DNA from: Russula earlei
Lineage: Eukaryota > Basidiomycota > Agaricomycetes > Russulales > Russulaceae
Direction: 5' to 3'
NCBI GenBank assembly: GCA_025769875.1
Contig: JAGFNK010000010.1
Span: 1-64,000 of the forward strand
Length of the DNA: 64,000 nucleotides
In this document: positions 33,143-43,640 of the stretch, piece by piece
Layout: every line of letters begins with the position of its first letter
Position numbering within the stretch: the first letter of the stretch is position 1
Program-made: the position numbers and the translations under genes
The notes under the pieces: model-generated
What the model was told of the DNA's origin: nothing
The model's database searches: none
What the model saw: only the letters and a program-made list of their open reading frames with translations

Positions 33143-34578
33143 TGTTGTGATCTACCCCTCTTTCGGTTTGCTCCTGAATCTACTCCTTATTGTTCTTTAC
33201 TTTCACCCCCATCCCCTTGGTTATGGTTTCATCCCTTGATGTTGATGGCCCCTATTGTTTCACTCATTGTGTTTCATCTATTGTTTCATCTATTGTTGAG
33301 TCTCTTTTGCTATTGGCTCACTTTTATCTATTGTTCTGCTTATAGTACTGTACAGCCTCGCTGTCAAGACACGTACTGCTGATCACTAAGGACTCAGGAG
33401 CAGGTGGGCAAGGGTCGGAACAGATGATATGCGGTGAAGGCGGTGTTGAACAGGAGGACGAGCCAAACGACGAGGAGGTACCAGATGGGGACTGGTAAGT
33501 GTTGCAAGAGGCAGAGGCGAAGACTGGAGGCCAGTGTAGCGAGGGGCTTTAGACAAGGCGGTCGTTGAAGAGTACCTTGGAGGCGAGGGAAGTCTTTAAA
33601 CTGAGCGGTCGCAGGGGAGTACCCAGGAGTATGAGAGTATCACAAATGGACAGTCTGATGACTGCCATGCTTCATTGGGGCTTATATACAGTGTACAGGA
33701 TTGATTACAAAGAACTGGGACTATTCTAGACTCTTTGGTACCATCCAATAGGACTACAGAGGCATAAACTTGCTTGTGTCAAGTTTCAGGCTTACTGAGC
33801 GCATTACTGATCATTGTGGAGCGATGACATCATTATGATGTCGCTGTGGAGCGCTTAGTGAGCCTATGAGGTCACTGTGGAGTTGCTCAGTCAGCCATGA
33901 TGTCATTGGAGCCTGGATGATGTCAGATAATTTATGCAACAGTTTCTAAGAGTTTGTGCCGCTGTTTCAGGTCCTTGGTGGCTGGGTGGCCATGTGGCTG
34001 CCACGCGATGATTACCCGATTAGGAAACGGGTGCCTGGTCGTGTTATAGTGCCTTTGCAATAGTGATATCTTGTACCGCAGGAAGGATAGCCCAGAAAAT
34101 GGAAGGGAGTCGGTAATGCAAAGTGAGAGAGGTCTCTCTTGAGTGAAATAGGACAATCTACAGCCAGGACCTGGCCTTGGTTCGTAACACTCGCTACATA
34201 CAGTATTTAAGCGCCTGTAGAAGCTGGGGAATACCCCAAGCTTAGCTTTGTCCCATTTCCTGTTGCATCCCTTGCCCTGTATCCTCTCTCAATCATAACT
34301 TGCTTGTGCTGGCCTATACTCTGCCTGACTTGAGCATACCTCAGGGAACCCTTGTGTTCCTCTTCCTCCTCTACCTCTCTTTCATCACCCTCCTCTTCTG
34401 TGAACCCAGAAGATTGACTCTGTCTGCAGACTGAGTCATTGTTTGACTCAGCCTTGAGATGCTAAACCCTTGATCCGGTTTCTTTGAGCCAGCCCCCACT
34501 GAACCCTTGAACCAAGTCACAGGGACTTGGCCCCACTGAACCCTGAGCTAATGCTCTTACGGCCGCGACGCCATAACA
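33143..34578 (+). mobile_element. Solo LTR C, interrupted by an LTR B
   Basis: TGTTGTGATCTACCCC...GACGCCATAACA, flanked by CTCTC (33138-33142 and 34579-34583). About 600 bp without the inner LTR. TATTTAAG near 34205 is a possible TATA box. A different family from LTR A and B; no internal region of its element is present here. Confidence 0.88.
33362..34189 (-). mobile_element. Solo LTR B (minus) inside LTR C
   Basis: 828 bp, TGTCAAGACACGTACTGC...GGTTCGTAACA, flanked by CTCGC (33357-33361 and 34190-34194). Third nesting level: LTR B in LTR C in the 3' LTR of element 1. Confidence 0.94.
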
Positions 34579-34583
34579 CTCTC

Positions 34584-34770
34584 TACCCCTGGGATACTCC
34601 TTTAAGGACTGTCCCATTGTGATCATGCTGGCCTCTTCCCTGCATAACTTCTCAATACTACCAGTAACTGTACCTCTTTGGTACTTGGTACTGCTTTGGA
34701 CCCTACTTCTTGCTCACACTGTCTTGGACATCTATTGACTCATCTTTGAACTTATCCCTTGCTCTTAAAC
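34584..34770 (+). repeat. 3' LTR A of element 1, part 3 of 3 (end missing)
   Basis: Resumes the LTR with CCTGGGATACTCC and stops at GCTCTTAAAC. The last 33 bp or so of a normal LTR A are missing. Six bases later an LTR A in the opposite orientation begins, forming a tail-to-tail palindrome. Confidence 0.82.
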
Positions 34771-34776
34771 AATTCA

Positions 34777-35712
34777 GTTCAAGAGCGAGGGATAAGTTCA
34801 AAGACGAGTCAATAGATGTCCAAGATGGTGTGGGCAAGCAGTAAGGTCCAGAGCAGTACCAAGTACCAAAGAGGTACAGTTACTGGTAGTATTGAGAAGT
34901 TATGCAGGGAAGAGGCCAGAATGATCACAACGGGATGGTCCTTAAAGGAGTATCCCAGGGGTAGAGAGTGCCATAAACAAATGGACAGTCTGAAGACTGT
35001 CCATTACTTTATTGAGCACTTATTACTACAAGAGAACTGCTAAATCAGGAACAAGTCATAACCTTGTTATCAAGCACAATAGATGGATGAGTAAGAAGTT
35101 GGAGTACACTTACTGAGCATGCTCAGTCATGCTCAGTAAGCTGCTGAATAAGAAGGCTTCTATTGATGAGTAAGAGCCTTTATTGTCCACATGTTCACTG
35201 CTTTAGTACATGTGCAAAGCACCTGATCCATTTGCTGTTAGTTAGTTTAGGGCCGGTCATTTGGGGACTTGTAGTTTGGTTCAGGGAATAGAGTTGCCTA
35301 TAAGGCCCCTTATATAGTTCTATTAGGGTCCCTAGAGTTGACCCTAATACTTCTATTAAGGTCCTTAGTATTGCTTTATAGTTCATTCTATGGTTGTTAG
35401 AGTTAGTCTAATAATGCATTGTAGGGTCTTTAGTATTGTGTTAGTGCCTATTGTAGAGCACCTAGAGTCATCCTAAAGGGTCCTTAGGGAGGCTATAATA
35501 CTGTCCTTTATTGCTAAAAGGGTTGCCATTAAGTGGGGCTTGCTGTATGTTGATTGTGCCAAGGATCGCTCATGCAACAATGTGCACGCGATATTGTGGA
35601 CACCTCTCCTCACCCCTTTCATCCATGTGAACAGGGTAACACCATAGAGGCTGGGTTTCCTCTCATGAGGAAGGGTCCTTCAAGGGCCCTCTCTGGGAAA
35701 TGGTTCATGACA
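34777..35712 (-). repeat. LTR A (minus), joined tail to tail to the previous LTR
   Basis: Starts inside the family sequence (GTTCAAGAGCGAGGGATAAG, missing the terminal TGTCAAGACTCACTG part) and ends GGTTCATGACA at 35712. With 34584-34770 it forms an inverted repeat around AATTCA (34771-34776). Since both U5 ends are cut, this looks like a deletion or recombination product rather than a simple insertion. Confidence 0.8.
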
Positions 35713-35761
35713 GTTGCTGGGAGTTCATTGAAGCAGGCTGTAGCCAGGGAGAAACCCCTCC
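35713..35761. other. Short unassigned spacer between two minus LTRs
   Basis: 49 bp between two LTR A copies; no similarity recognised. Confidence 0.3.
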
Positions 35762-36340
35762 TGTCAAGACTCACTGTTGAACAATCCTGTTCAAGAGCAA
35801 GGGATAAGTTCAAAGATGAGTCAGTAGATGTCCAAGATGGCATGTGTCAAGACTCACTGTTGAACAATCCAGTTCAAGAGCAAGGGGAAAGCTCGGAGAT
35901 GAGTCAATAGACATCTATGACAGTGTGGGCAAGTAGGAGGGTCCAGAGCAGTAACAAATACCAAAGGGGTACTGTTACTGGTAGCATGGAGTAATTATGC
36001 AGAGAGGAAGCCAGTGGGACTAGAAGGAGCGGTCCTTAAGGAGTACCCCTGAGTGAATAGAGTGCCGCAAATCAAATGGACAGTCTGGAGACTGTCCGGT
36101 ACTTTATTGAGCACTTATATACTACAAGAGAGCTACTAAATAAGGGATGCACTGTAACCTTGTTATCAATCACAATAGCTGGATGAGTAAGGCACCCAGG
36201 GGTGTTTGGTGAGCATGCTCAGTCATGCTGGGTAATCTGCTGAGTAAGGAGGGCTTCAGTGATGAGTAATAGTTCTTGGAGTCCATATGATTGTTGTGTG
36301 AACTTTATGGGTCATTTGCTGTACTTCAGGCTTACTGATA
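35762..36340 (-). repeat. Diverged LTR A (minus) with duplicated terminus, truncated
   Basis: TGTCAAGACTCACTG occurs at 35762 and again at 35845, a tandem copy of the terminal 83 bp, matching the duplicated end seen at 231-450. The copy then follows LTR A with many differences until about 36340, where similarity stops. Confidence 0.7.
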
Positions 36341-36652
36341 CAGTTAGTAACCTTGTTGACTCTCCCCTGGGAACCCGGGCATGTAGATCTCTATTTTAGG
36401 GATCTCCAGGTCGAGTTTTCATTTCGTGTGTTGAGTGGTTATAAGGGTTGAACCACTTTACTATAGTAAAGACCAGATAGCTCAATAGCCATGAGTGTTT
36501 GGTCCAGTCAGTTAGAGGTCCTAGGTTCAATCCTGGCAGTGGGCTATCTTTCAAGGCAACTTGGAGCCAAACTTGGCACTGTCATCTTGTAAGTGTACAA
36601 TGCTCATTGTTTAATCCCCTTTCAACAGAAGGCCATAGCTGGCTTCTGTAAC
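36341..36652 (+). repeat. SINE-like repeat, first unit
   Basis: Contains a B-box-like GGTTCAATCC near 36532 and complementary ends GATAGCTC (36477) and GGGCTATC (36541) around a tRNA-like stretch. A tail follows with CAAACTTGGCACTGTCATCTTG (split here: CAAACTTGGCACTG, then TCATCTTG). The region after LTR F (40513-40660) repeats the same order with changes. Consistent with a tRNA-derived SINE, possibly dimeric; the cloverleaf is imperfect. Confidence 0.4.
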
Positions 36653-36902
36653 AAGGGTGTCACAGTAATGAGCCATGTCAGTTCTCAAGCCTGAAGTCGA
36701 GTTGATAGTAAAGTGTGTTCTGATGAACAGGCTGGTTCCTGTTGTAAAGAATAAGGATCCCTGCAGTGGTCAAAGTATTTTATGCTAAACAGGTTATGGC
36801 CAATAGACCCTTTCCAGTATGGCTCAGTCTGTTGAGAAGCTAGGGTAAGTTTGTGATGGGATAGACTTGGGCTGGTTCCACTAGCTACAGTGACCCAAAA
36901 AA

Positions 36903-37731
36903 TGTTACGAACCAAGGCCAGGTCCTGGCTGTAGATTGTCCTATTTCACTCAAGAGAGACCTCCCTCACTTTGCATTACCGACTCCCTTCTATTTTCTGG
37001 GCTATCCCTCCTGCGGTACAAGATATCACTATTGCAAAGACACTATAACACGACCAGGCACCCGTTTCCTAATCGGGTAATCATCGCGTGGCAGCCACAT
37101 GGCCACCCAGCCACCAAGGACCCGAAACAGCAGCACGAACTCTTACAAACTGTTGCATAGATCATCTGACGTCATCAAGGCTCCAATGACATCATGGCTG
37201 ACTGAGCGACTCCACAATGACCTCATAGGCTCACTAAGCACTCCACAGTGACATCATAATGATGTCATCGCTCCACAATGATCAGTAATGTGCTCAGTAA
37301 GCCTAAAACTTGACACAAGCAAGTTTATGCCTCTGTAGTCCTATTGGATGGTACCAAAGAGTCTAGAATAGTCCCAGTTCTTTGTAATCGACCCTGTACA
37401 CTGTATATAAGCCCCAATGAAGCATGGCAGTCGTCAGACTGTCCATTTGTGATACTCTCATCTTCCTGGGTACTCCCCTGCGACCGCTCAGTCTAAAGAT
37501 TCCCCTCGCTTCCAAGGTACTCTTCAACGACCGCCTTGTTTAAAGTCCCCTCACTACACTGGCCTCCAGCCTTTGCCTTTGTCTCTTGCAACACCTACCA
37601 GTCCCCATCTGGTACCTCCTCGTCGTTTGGCTCATCCTCTTGTTCAATGCCGCCTTCGCCGCGTATCACCTGTTCCGACCCTTGCCCACCTGCTCCTGAG
37701 TCCTTAGTGATCAGCAGTACATGTCTTGACA
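36903..37731 (+). mobile_element. Solo LTR B in the left TIR of the Tc1 element
   Basis: 829 bp, TGTTACGAACC...GTCTTGACA, flanked by AAAAA (36898-36902 and 37732-37736). Removing it restores CAGTGACCCAAAAAACTGTTC, identical to the inverse of the right end. Confidence 0.93.
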
Positions 37732-37827
37732 AAAAACTGTTCAAATGTTTTGTACATTTTCATTGTATTAACCATATCTAGAGAACCACTGCAGCTGATA
37801 ACATGTTAGTGGGCTTGTTTTAAAGCT

Positions 37828-39497
37828 CTACATCATAGCTTTGTAATGAAATACTATATATACTATGAACATAATTATGTAAGAAGATATAAGGTATTTT
37901 TTCCAGTGTATCCATTTGAACAGTTTTTTTGCCTTGGTATCTAAATAGGGTATATGCCCAACTCCTTCCCAAGACATGCAGCCCCACAACATCAAGGAAC
38001 CTCCTCCATGTTTGACTGTTGGCTGAACAAGGCATTCAGAAAGGTGCTCTCCTCTTTTTTTCCAAGCCCATTTCTTGCCATCTGAGCCCATACGATTGAT
38101 TTTGGTCTCAGCTGACCAAATAACCCTCTTCCAGTCCTCCACAGTCCAGTATAGGTACTTTTCTGCAAAGTCCTTTCTGGCCCTATAGTGACTTGGTTTA
38201 AGGTAAGGCCTCTTCTTCTTTGTAACTGCCTTCAAGCCTGCCTTGTTAAGGTAGTTTCAAATGGTCTGATTGGAGATAGTGGACTCTTTGATGACCTCCA
38301 ACCTTCTAGCAACCTGAGGAGCAGTATCTGCTTCTCCAGAGCTAAGAAGGCATGTGGCAAAGCAGATGTCAAGGTTAGAGAGCTTGGAAGGACGACCTCC
38401 AGAGGACTTTGGAAGGTCAGGAAGGTATTTCTGGTGAATGTTGGTGATTGAACCAATGCTTCTGTGTGCTGCCTTGGCAATGTTATGAACTGAATGGTTG
38501 GTGTCAAGACTCACTGTTGAACTATCCAGTTCAAGAGCGAGGGATAAGCTCGAAGACAAGTCGATAGATGTCCAAGACGGTGTGGGCCAGAAGTAAGGTC
38601 CAGAGTAGTAACAGATACCAGAGAGGCACTGTTACCATGAGAGTAGAGCAGTCACGCAGGGAAGAGGCCAGGATAGTCACAAGGGGATGGTCCTTAAAGG
38701 AGTATCCCAGGAGTGGAGAGTGCCGTAAACAAATGGACAGTCTGAGGACTGTCCGCTACTTTATTGAGCGCTTATATACTACAAGAGAACTGCTAAATGG
38801 AGAACAAGTCATAACCTTGTTATCAAGCACAATAGAGTGCTGAGTAAGAAGTCGGAGTGCACTTACTGAGCATGCTCAGTCATGCTCAGTAAGCTGCTGA
38901 GTAAGAGCTTTCCTTGTCCACGTGTTTGCTGATCTAGTGCACGTGCGAGCATCTGATTCACTTCCTGTTAGTTAGTTTAGGGCCGGTCATTAGAGGACTT
39001 GGAGTTTGGTTAGGGAATAGTGCTATCTTATAAGGCCCTTATATAGCTCTATTAGGGTCCTTAGAGTCGACTCTAATACTTCTATTAAGGTCCTTAGTGT
39101 TGCCTTATAGTTCATTCTTCAGTTATTAGAGTTGGTCTAATAACACTTTGTAGAGTCTTTGATACCAGGTTAGTACCCATTGTAGAGCACCTAGAGTCGT
39201 CCTAAAGGGTCCCTAGAAGGGCCCTAATACTGTCCTTTATTGTTAGAAGGGTTGCCTTTAAGTGGGGCTTGCTGTATGTCGATTGTGCCAAGAATCGCTC
39301 GCGCAACAATGCACGTGCAATATTGTGGACACCTCTACTCACCCCTTTTGCTCATGTGAACAGGGTGACACCATAGAGGCTGGGTTTCCTCCTATAAGGA
39401 AGGGTCCTTCAAGGGCCCTCTCCGGAGAATGGTTCATGACAGTTGGCCTGGAGAAGAGAGATGATGTAGTTGACTTCATGAGGAAGAAGAGACTTCA
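37828..39497 (-). pseudogene. Tc1-like transposase, inactive
   Basis: The N-terminal helix-turn-helix part starts near ATG 39497 (MKSLLPHEVNYIISLLQANH) and is cut by LTR A (38502-39441). It continues with HSVHNIAKAAHRSIGS and LPKSSGGRPSKLS. After an in-frame stop near 38255 it goes on with KAVTKKKRPYLKPSHY and TVEDWKRVIWSAETKINRMG. Family members have WSDETKINR, so the first catalytic Asp is Ala here. The motif GGGSLMLWGCMSWEGVG follows (about 38000). The part with the later Asp and Glu is missing; the frame degenerates near 37900. Confidence 0.82.
38502..39441 (-). mobile_element. Solo LTR A (minus) in the Tc1 transposase
   Basis: 940 bp, TGTCAAGACTCACTG...GGTTCATGACA, flanked by GTTGG (38497-38501 and 39442-39446). 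Confidence 0.94.
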
Positions 39498-40512
39498 TGA
39501 TGTTGTTGGTGAAGAATGTTTTGGCTTATTTGCACATGGTTTGAGTTTATTATGGGTCACATGACCTCCATGTTCAATTTTAGCCCCCCTGGGGAAAGAA
39601 TATGAATCTCAATCTGAGAAATAATGAATTCACTAACCAAGGCCAAAAAACTGTTCAAATGGGTACACCAGCAAACATACCTTATATCTTCCTAAATAAT
39701 TATGCCTATGCTGTATAAAGTATACCATTACAAAGCTATGATGTAGAGCTTGAAAACAAACCTAGTTACATATTATTAGCTGCAGTGCTTCTCTAGATAT
39801 GGTTAATACAATGAAAATGTACAAAACATTTGAACAGTTTTTTGGGTCACTGTATATGCATTCAAGTTTGTTGTAGACCTTGAACATGCAGAGAGAGGAA
39901 GGTTTGTCTTGAAGAAGGAGAGCTCTTCTCAGTAGAGTGAAGAGAGACTCTTAGGAGAGGAAGGGGAAGGCAAAGAGTAGATGGTAGATGGTGTGTGTGT
40001 GTGAAGAGTTGATGAAATGGAGAGGTGGATGTGGTTTGAGGTTTAGGTGTTGTGTGGGTTGCAGGCAAATATGTTTGGACAAGAGTAGGTTGGATTCTAC
40101 AAGAGACCAAGCTTAGGGCTTTGGTCACAAAGTACTGAGTTTATATATACAGGAGAAGCACAGCAGTAGCTGCGCTTTGACTGTGCTACTAGTATAGTCA
40201 GAGTCATAATAAGTAGGAGTCATAGGAATGAGGCCACAAATGAGTCAGAACTAAATGACTGTGCTGCACAGTAAGCGCACAGCATTGCACAGTCAGAACT
40301 GAGAAGTAAGTGTAACAGGAAAGAGAACCAAAAAAAGGGAAAGTAACAGCAATCCAGTGTTACCTGGACGTGTATGGATCACATCATAACACCAAAGAGA
40401 TCACAAGACATAAGGGATCACGAGACCAGTAGGTAAAAGGGACATACAAAAGCAAGCAGTCCATAGCAAAAGGTAAGAAGTGAACATAAAAGGAAAATGT
40501 TGTAACAAAGGG

Positions 40513-40663
40513 TCTTGGGTTCAATCCTGTATAATGGACTATTATGTGAGATATAACTGGAGTCAATCTTGGCACTGTTGTCTTGCTTGTCAATAGTCAT
40601 ATTTGTTCCTCGTTAAGTCCCTTTGAAGTCCCCTTAATAGAATGGACTCTTTGAGAGTGTTCA
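40513..40663 (+). repeat. SINE-like repeat, second unit
   Basis: Follows directly (once LTR F is removed) on the unit ending at 36652. Shares GGTTCAATCC, TCAATCTTGGCACTGTTG, and a tail TTTGTTCCTCGTTAAGTCCC with its neighbour. No coding sequence. Confidence 0.4.
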
Positions 40664-41378
40664 TGACAGCATGGGCAAGGAGTAAGGTCCAGAGCAGTAC
40701 CAAGTACCAGAGAGGTATGGTTACTGGTAGTATTGAAAAGTTATGCAGGGAAGAGGCCAGAGTGATCACAAGGGGATGGTCCTAAAGGAGTATCCCAGGA
40801 GTAGAGAGTGCTGTAAACAAATGGACAGTCTGAAGACAGTCTGCTACTTTATTGAGTGCTTATATACTACAAGAGAACTGCTAAATAGGGAACAAGTCAT
40901 AACCTTGTTATCAAGCACAATTGATGGATGAGTAAGAAGTCAGGATATGCTTACTGAGCATGCTCAGTCATGCTCAGTAAGCCACTGAGTAAGAAGGCTC
41001 CTATTGATGAGTAAGAGCCTTTACTGTCCACATGTTCACTGCTTTAGTGCATGTGCAAAGCACCTGATTCATTTGCTGTTAGTTAGTTTAGGGCTGGTCA
41101 TTTGAAGACTTATAGTTTGGTTCAGAGAATAGAGTTGCCTATAAGGCCCCTTATATAGTTCTATTAGGGTCCTTTATTGCTAAAAGGGTTGCCACTAAGT
41201 GGGGCTTGCTGTATGTCAATTGTGCCAAGAATTGCTTGCATGACAATGCATGCACAATATTGTGGACACCTCTACTCACCCCTTTTGTCCATGTGAACAG
41301 GGTGACACCATAGAGGCCAGGTTTCCTCTAATAAGGAAGGGTCCTTCAAGGGCCCTCTCCAGGAGATGGTTCATGACA
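40664..41378 (-). repeat. LTR A (minus), truncated and internally deleted
   Basis: Starts within the family sequence (GACAGCATGGGCAAGGAGTA) and ends GGTTCATGACA at 41378. About 250-300 bp are missing between CTATTAGGGTCC and TTTATTGCTAAAAGG near 41170. Other copies have the short string AGGGTCCTTA on both sides of the lost part, so deletion between short repeats is likely. Confidence 0.75.
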
Positions 41379-41765
41379 CCTCCATGTGTACATCAGGAAA
41401 AAATGAAAATGCTATGTAGCGCTATATAGCTACCATAGCGTCTGTAGCAACTTTACAACCATCAAGGTTTCATGCCTACATAGCAACCACCAAACTCTAT
41501 ATAGCCACCACCAGGGTTATATAGAGCACCATTGACTACATTTCTTCTACCAATGCTACATAAATCATACAATGTTATATCAATGACATAAATATACATT
41601 TCTTCCCATCATCAACCATACCTATGTAGCAAACTACATGCTTATGTTCTACCAATTGCAACATTGTTATGATAAACAACTCAGGCACTTAAATTCACAC
41701 AAATGTCAGGAAACAATATATATTTCACATATCAACGCTAACTAATATTTTTGAATTACAGTCAG
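41379..41765. repeat. AT-rich segment with CTACATAG/CTATGTAG motifs
   Basis: No gene. Short motifs such as GCTATGTAGCGCTATATAGC, CCTACATAGCAACC and CTATGTAGCAAACTACATG recur. The same motifs fill 44000-44160, on the other side of a GC-richer block. Possibly the end region of one element. Confidence 0.4.
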
Positions 41766-42510
41766 ATACTCGCCTCCGCAGCGCTGTTCCGGCTCTCGCG
41801 CGTGGCACTTCTTGGGACTGTGCCCGTAGCCATCGTCGTCATTTGCGTATGCGTTCTAAGCGGCATCTCGTCGTCGCTCCATATGTCCATTTCTCCCCCC
41901 GAGCACTTGACGAAAGGCCGGAGAGTATGAGAGAGTGCACAAAAACAAAAAGGAATAACGCACCTGTTCACTGTTCATCGGCCTGTGCCCGGGAGCGAGG
42001 GCCACCTTCTCTCGTTTCTTGGACTTGGACAGTGGTGTCGGTGGCTTTGTCACGGTAAGAGGAGGCATCAAGGACGATGCAGAAGACGGCACCAGGGTAC
42101 AGGTGAGTCGAGAAGTGAACGTGTGTTCAACGTTTTGAAGCCGCGCAAAGCCTGTGCAAAGGAAAGCAGAGGGAGTGACAAAAAAATGAAAAGCAAAAAA
42201 AAGGGGGGGAAAGGGTAACGCACAGAATGCATAAGACACTCATTGAAGATGCCGAGCATGGTTGTACTTGTCACTGTGACAGCGAGATTGCGCAAGTAAA
42301 AGGAAACCCAAAACGCACATTGGCGAGACCTAGGGAGAGGGTCGCACTTTCGTTTTCTGTGATGTGCCCATCCCCTGAAATACCATTTCCTGCATGCGGG
42401 AGCTCGCTTTCGGTTCAAGCGTACTTTACCTTCAAGCAACACGTGTTTTCCCCTGTGCGCGATTTTAGTTAAGTTGTTTGTGTGCATTTTTTTTTCTTTC
42501 ACTTAAATAC
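41766..42510 (-). pseudogene. Relic of a spliced gene, perhaps a cytochrome b5-like protein N-terminus
   Basis: On the minus strand, exon-like blocks are separated by introns that start GTGCGTT (donors near 42222 and 41967) and end in AG. One block encodes SSLMPPLTVTKPPTPLSKSK followed by KKREKVALAPGHRPMNSEQ. The part KVALAPGHxP resembles the KVALAPGHSPLDW stretch that I recall from fungal cytochrome b5-like proteins. The haem domain itself is not seen; after the next intron the frame reads CSGGEMDIWSDDEMP and ends at TGA/TAA near 41765. The assignment is tentative. Confidence 0.35.
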
Positions 42511-43100
42511 AAGTCCTCTCATATGTCGTTGTCATCCCCATCGTCACCACTGCAGTGACACAGAAGAAGGGAGTGAGAAGGCAGCTTGAAGGCCAACAAG
42601 AGGCTGTTTAGTAGGAAGGAGAGGGGAGATGATGAGAGAGTGCATGAAAACGAAACAAAAAACGCACCCACGGAAACAACATGGCGCGGGAAAACTTGAA
42701 AACTCGAATGACTTGGGTAATAGCCAGTGAAAACGTGGTGAAACTGGCAGCTTGGGAGTCTTGAACTGGGACCATGGGGAAGGAAGAGTGGGGAGGAGAG
42801 GGTAAAGAGGGGAAGAATGATGGCAAAAGAAAATGAACGCGATTAGTAAAAACGAAGAGGCCGTCGTCAAAAAAGGTTTGAAGTCAACAAGTTTCACATG
42901 TTGGTCTTTTTTACCTTGTGCCTTGCCATCACATATGTCAACATCCCATTGCATAGTCACATAGACAAGCAAGCAGCATTTTTCACCCGTGACCACTCTC
43001 ACTTGCATGTTCCCCATGTGCTCTCTCCCCTCTCCTCTCCTTTGCACTGTAAGGTGAGTTGCGGGCTTGGACGTGGATCACGGCGGACTGGCCAACGCTG
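42511..43100 (-). other. Unrecognised block with an intron-like segment
   Basis: On the minus strand an intron-like stretch (GTGCGTTTTTTGTTTCG ... CTAAACAG, about 42669-42608) separates possible coding blocks (for example QAASFTTFSLAITQVIRVFK). It may belong to the same relic as the block to its left. No product recognised. Confidence 0.25.
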
Positions 43101-43640
43101 ACCAAGCATCACCACACCCACCGCGAGAGACAAGTCAACAAGTCAACAGCCGAACGCCCAACACGCGCGCCCCACAACTCCCTCTCTCCACCACATCACA
43201 CATGCAAGCACACCACGCCCTCTGCCTCTCGCCTCCGATGCACACACTTGCTCCTCCGCCTCCGACGTCGCTACCACCCACGCACACCCGTACGCATACC
43301 CCCACACTCACCCCCACGCGCACGCACGCTCACCCGCACGCCCACCACTGCCTCATCAGGCAGAAGTCCCCAATGCTCGAGACCTGGCCAACCACCCCTT
43401 CACGGCATTTCGGCCACGCCGACTAGTGCCCACTCATTGCTACAGCCCCCTTTACTATACCCTTCCAAAGCCTAGCTTCGTTACACCTGTCGCCTCAACG
43501 CCGCGATCACACGCGTCCATACCCATTTATCTCAGAATACATTTACCTCTCTTTAGCTACTCTCATTCTAGGATATTATTTAGTCTAGCTCCAGTCCCAA
43601 TGTACATAAAAACCAGCCTTTGTCTCTAGGACGAAGGCAA
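43101..43640. repeat. Low-complexity, C-rich segment
   Basis: The plus strand is very C-rich with CACGCACAC-like runs (43270-43350). The open frames are Pro/His/Thr-rich and look like composition artefacts. No gene assigned. Confidence 0.4.

Larger units (their letters stand above)
36888..39852 (-). mobile_element. Tc1/mariner transposon with two LTRs inserted
   Basis: Inverted repeats of over 100 bp start CAGTGACCCAAAAAACTGTT; they are flanked by TA (36886-36887 and 39853-39854). LTR B at 36903-37731 lies inside the left repeat and LTR A at 38502-39441 inside the transposase gene. The net element is about 1.2 kb, close to usual Tc1 size for a one-gene element. Confidence 0.9.
36658..40507 (-). 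mobile_element. Solo LTR F, split by a Tc1 element
   Basis: TGTCACAGTAATGAG...GTTGTAACA, flanked by AAGGG (36653-36657 and 40508-40512). About 880 bp without the Tc1 insertion. Near 40100-40165 it holds a hairpin (GACCAAGC TTAGG GCTTTGGTC) and, on the minus strand, a TATA-like TATATATAAAC, an arrangement also found in LTR E. This suggests minus orientation. Confidence 0.75.

Noticed and set aside
36470..36550. Functional tRNA gene
   Set aside because: The ends pair and a B-box-like motif is present, but the T-arm and anticodon arm do not fold properly.
43059..43475. Pro/His/Thr-rich ORFs in the C-rich block
   Set aside because: Several overlapping frames are open at once and reflect composition; no exon structure or motif.
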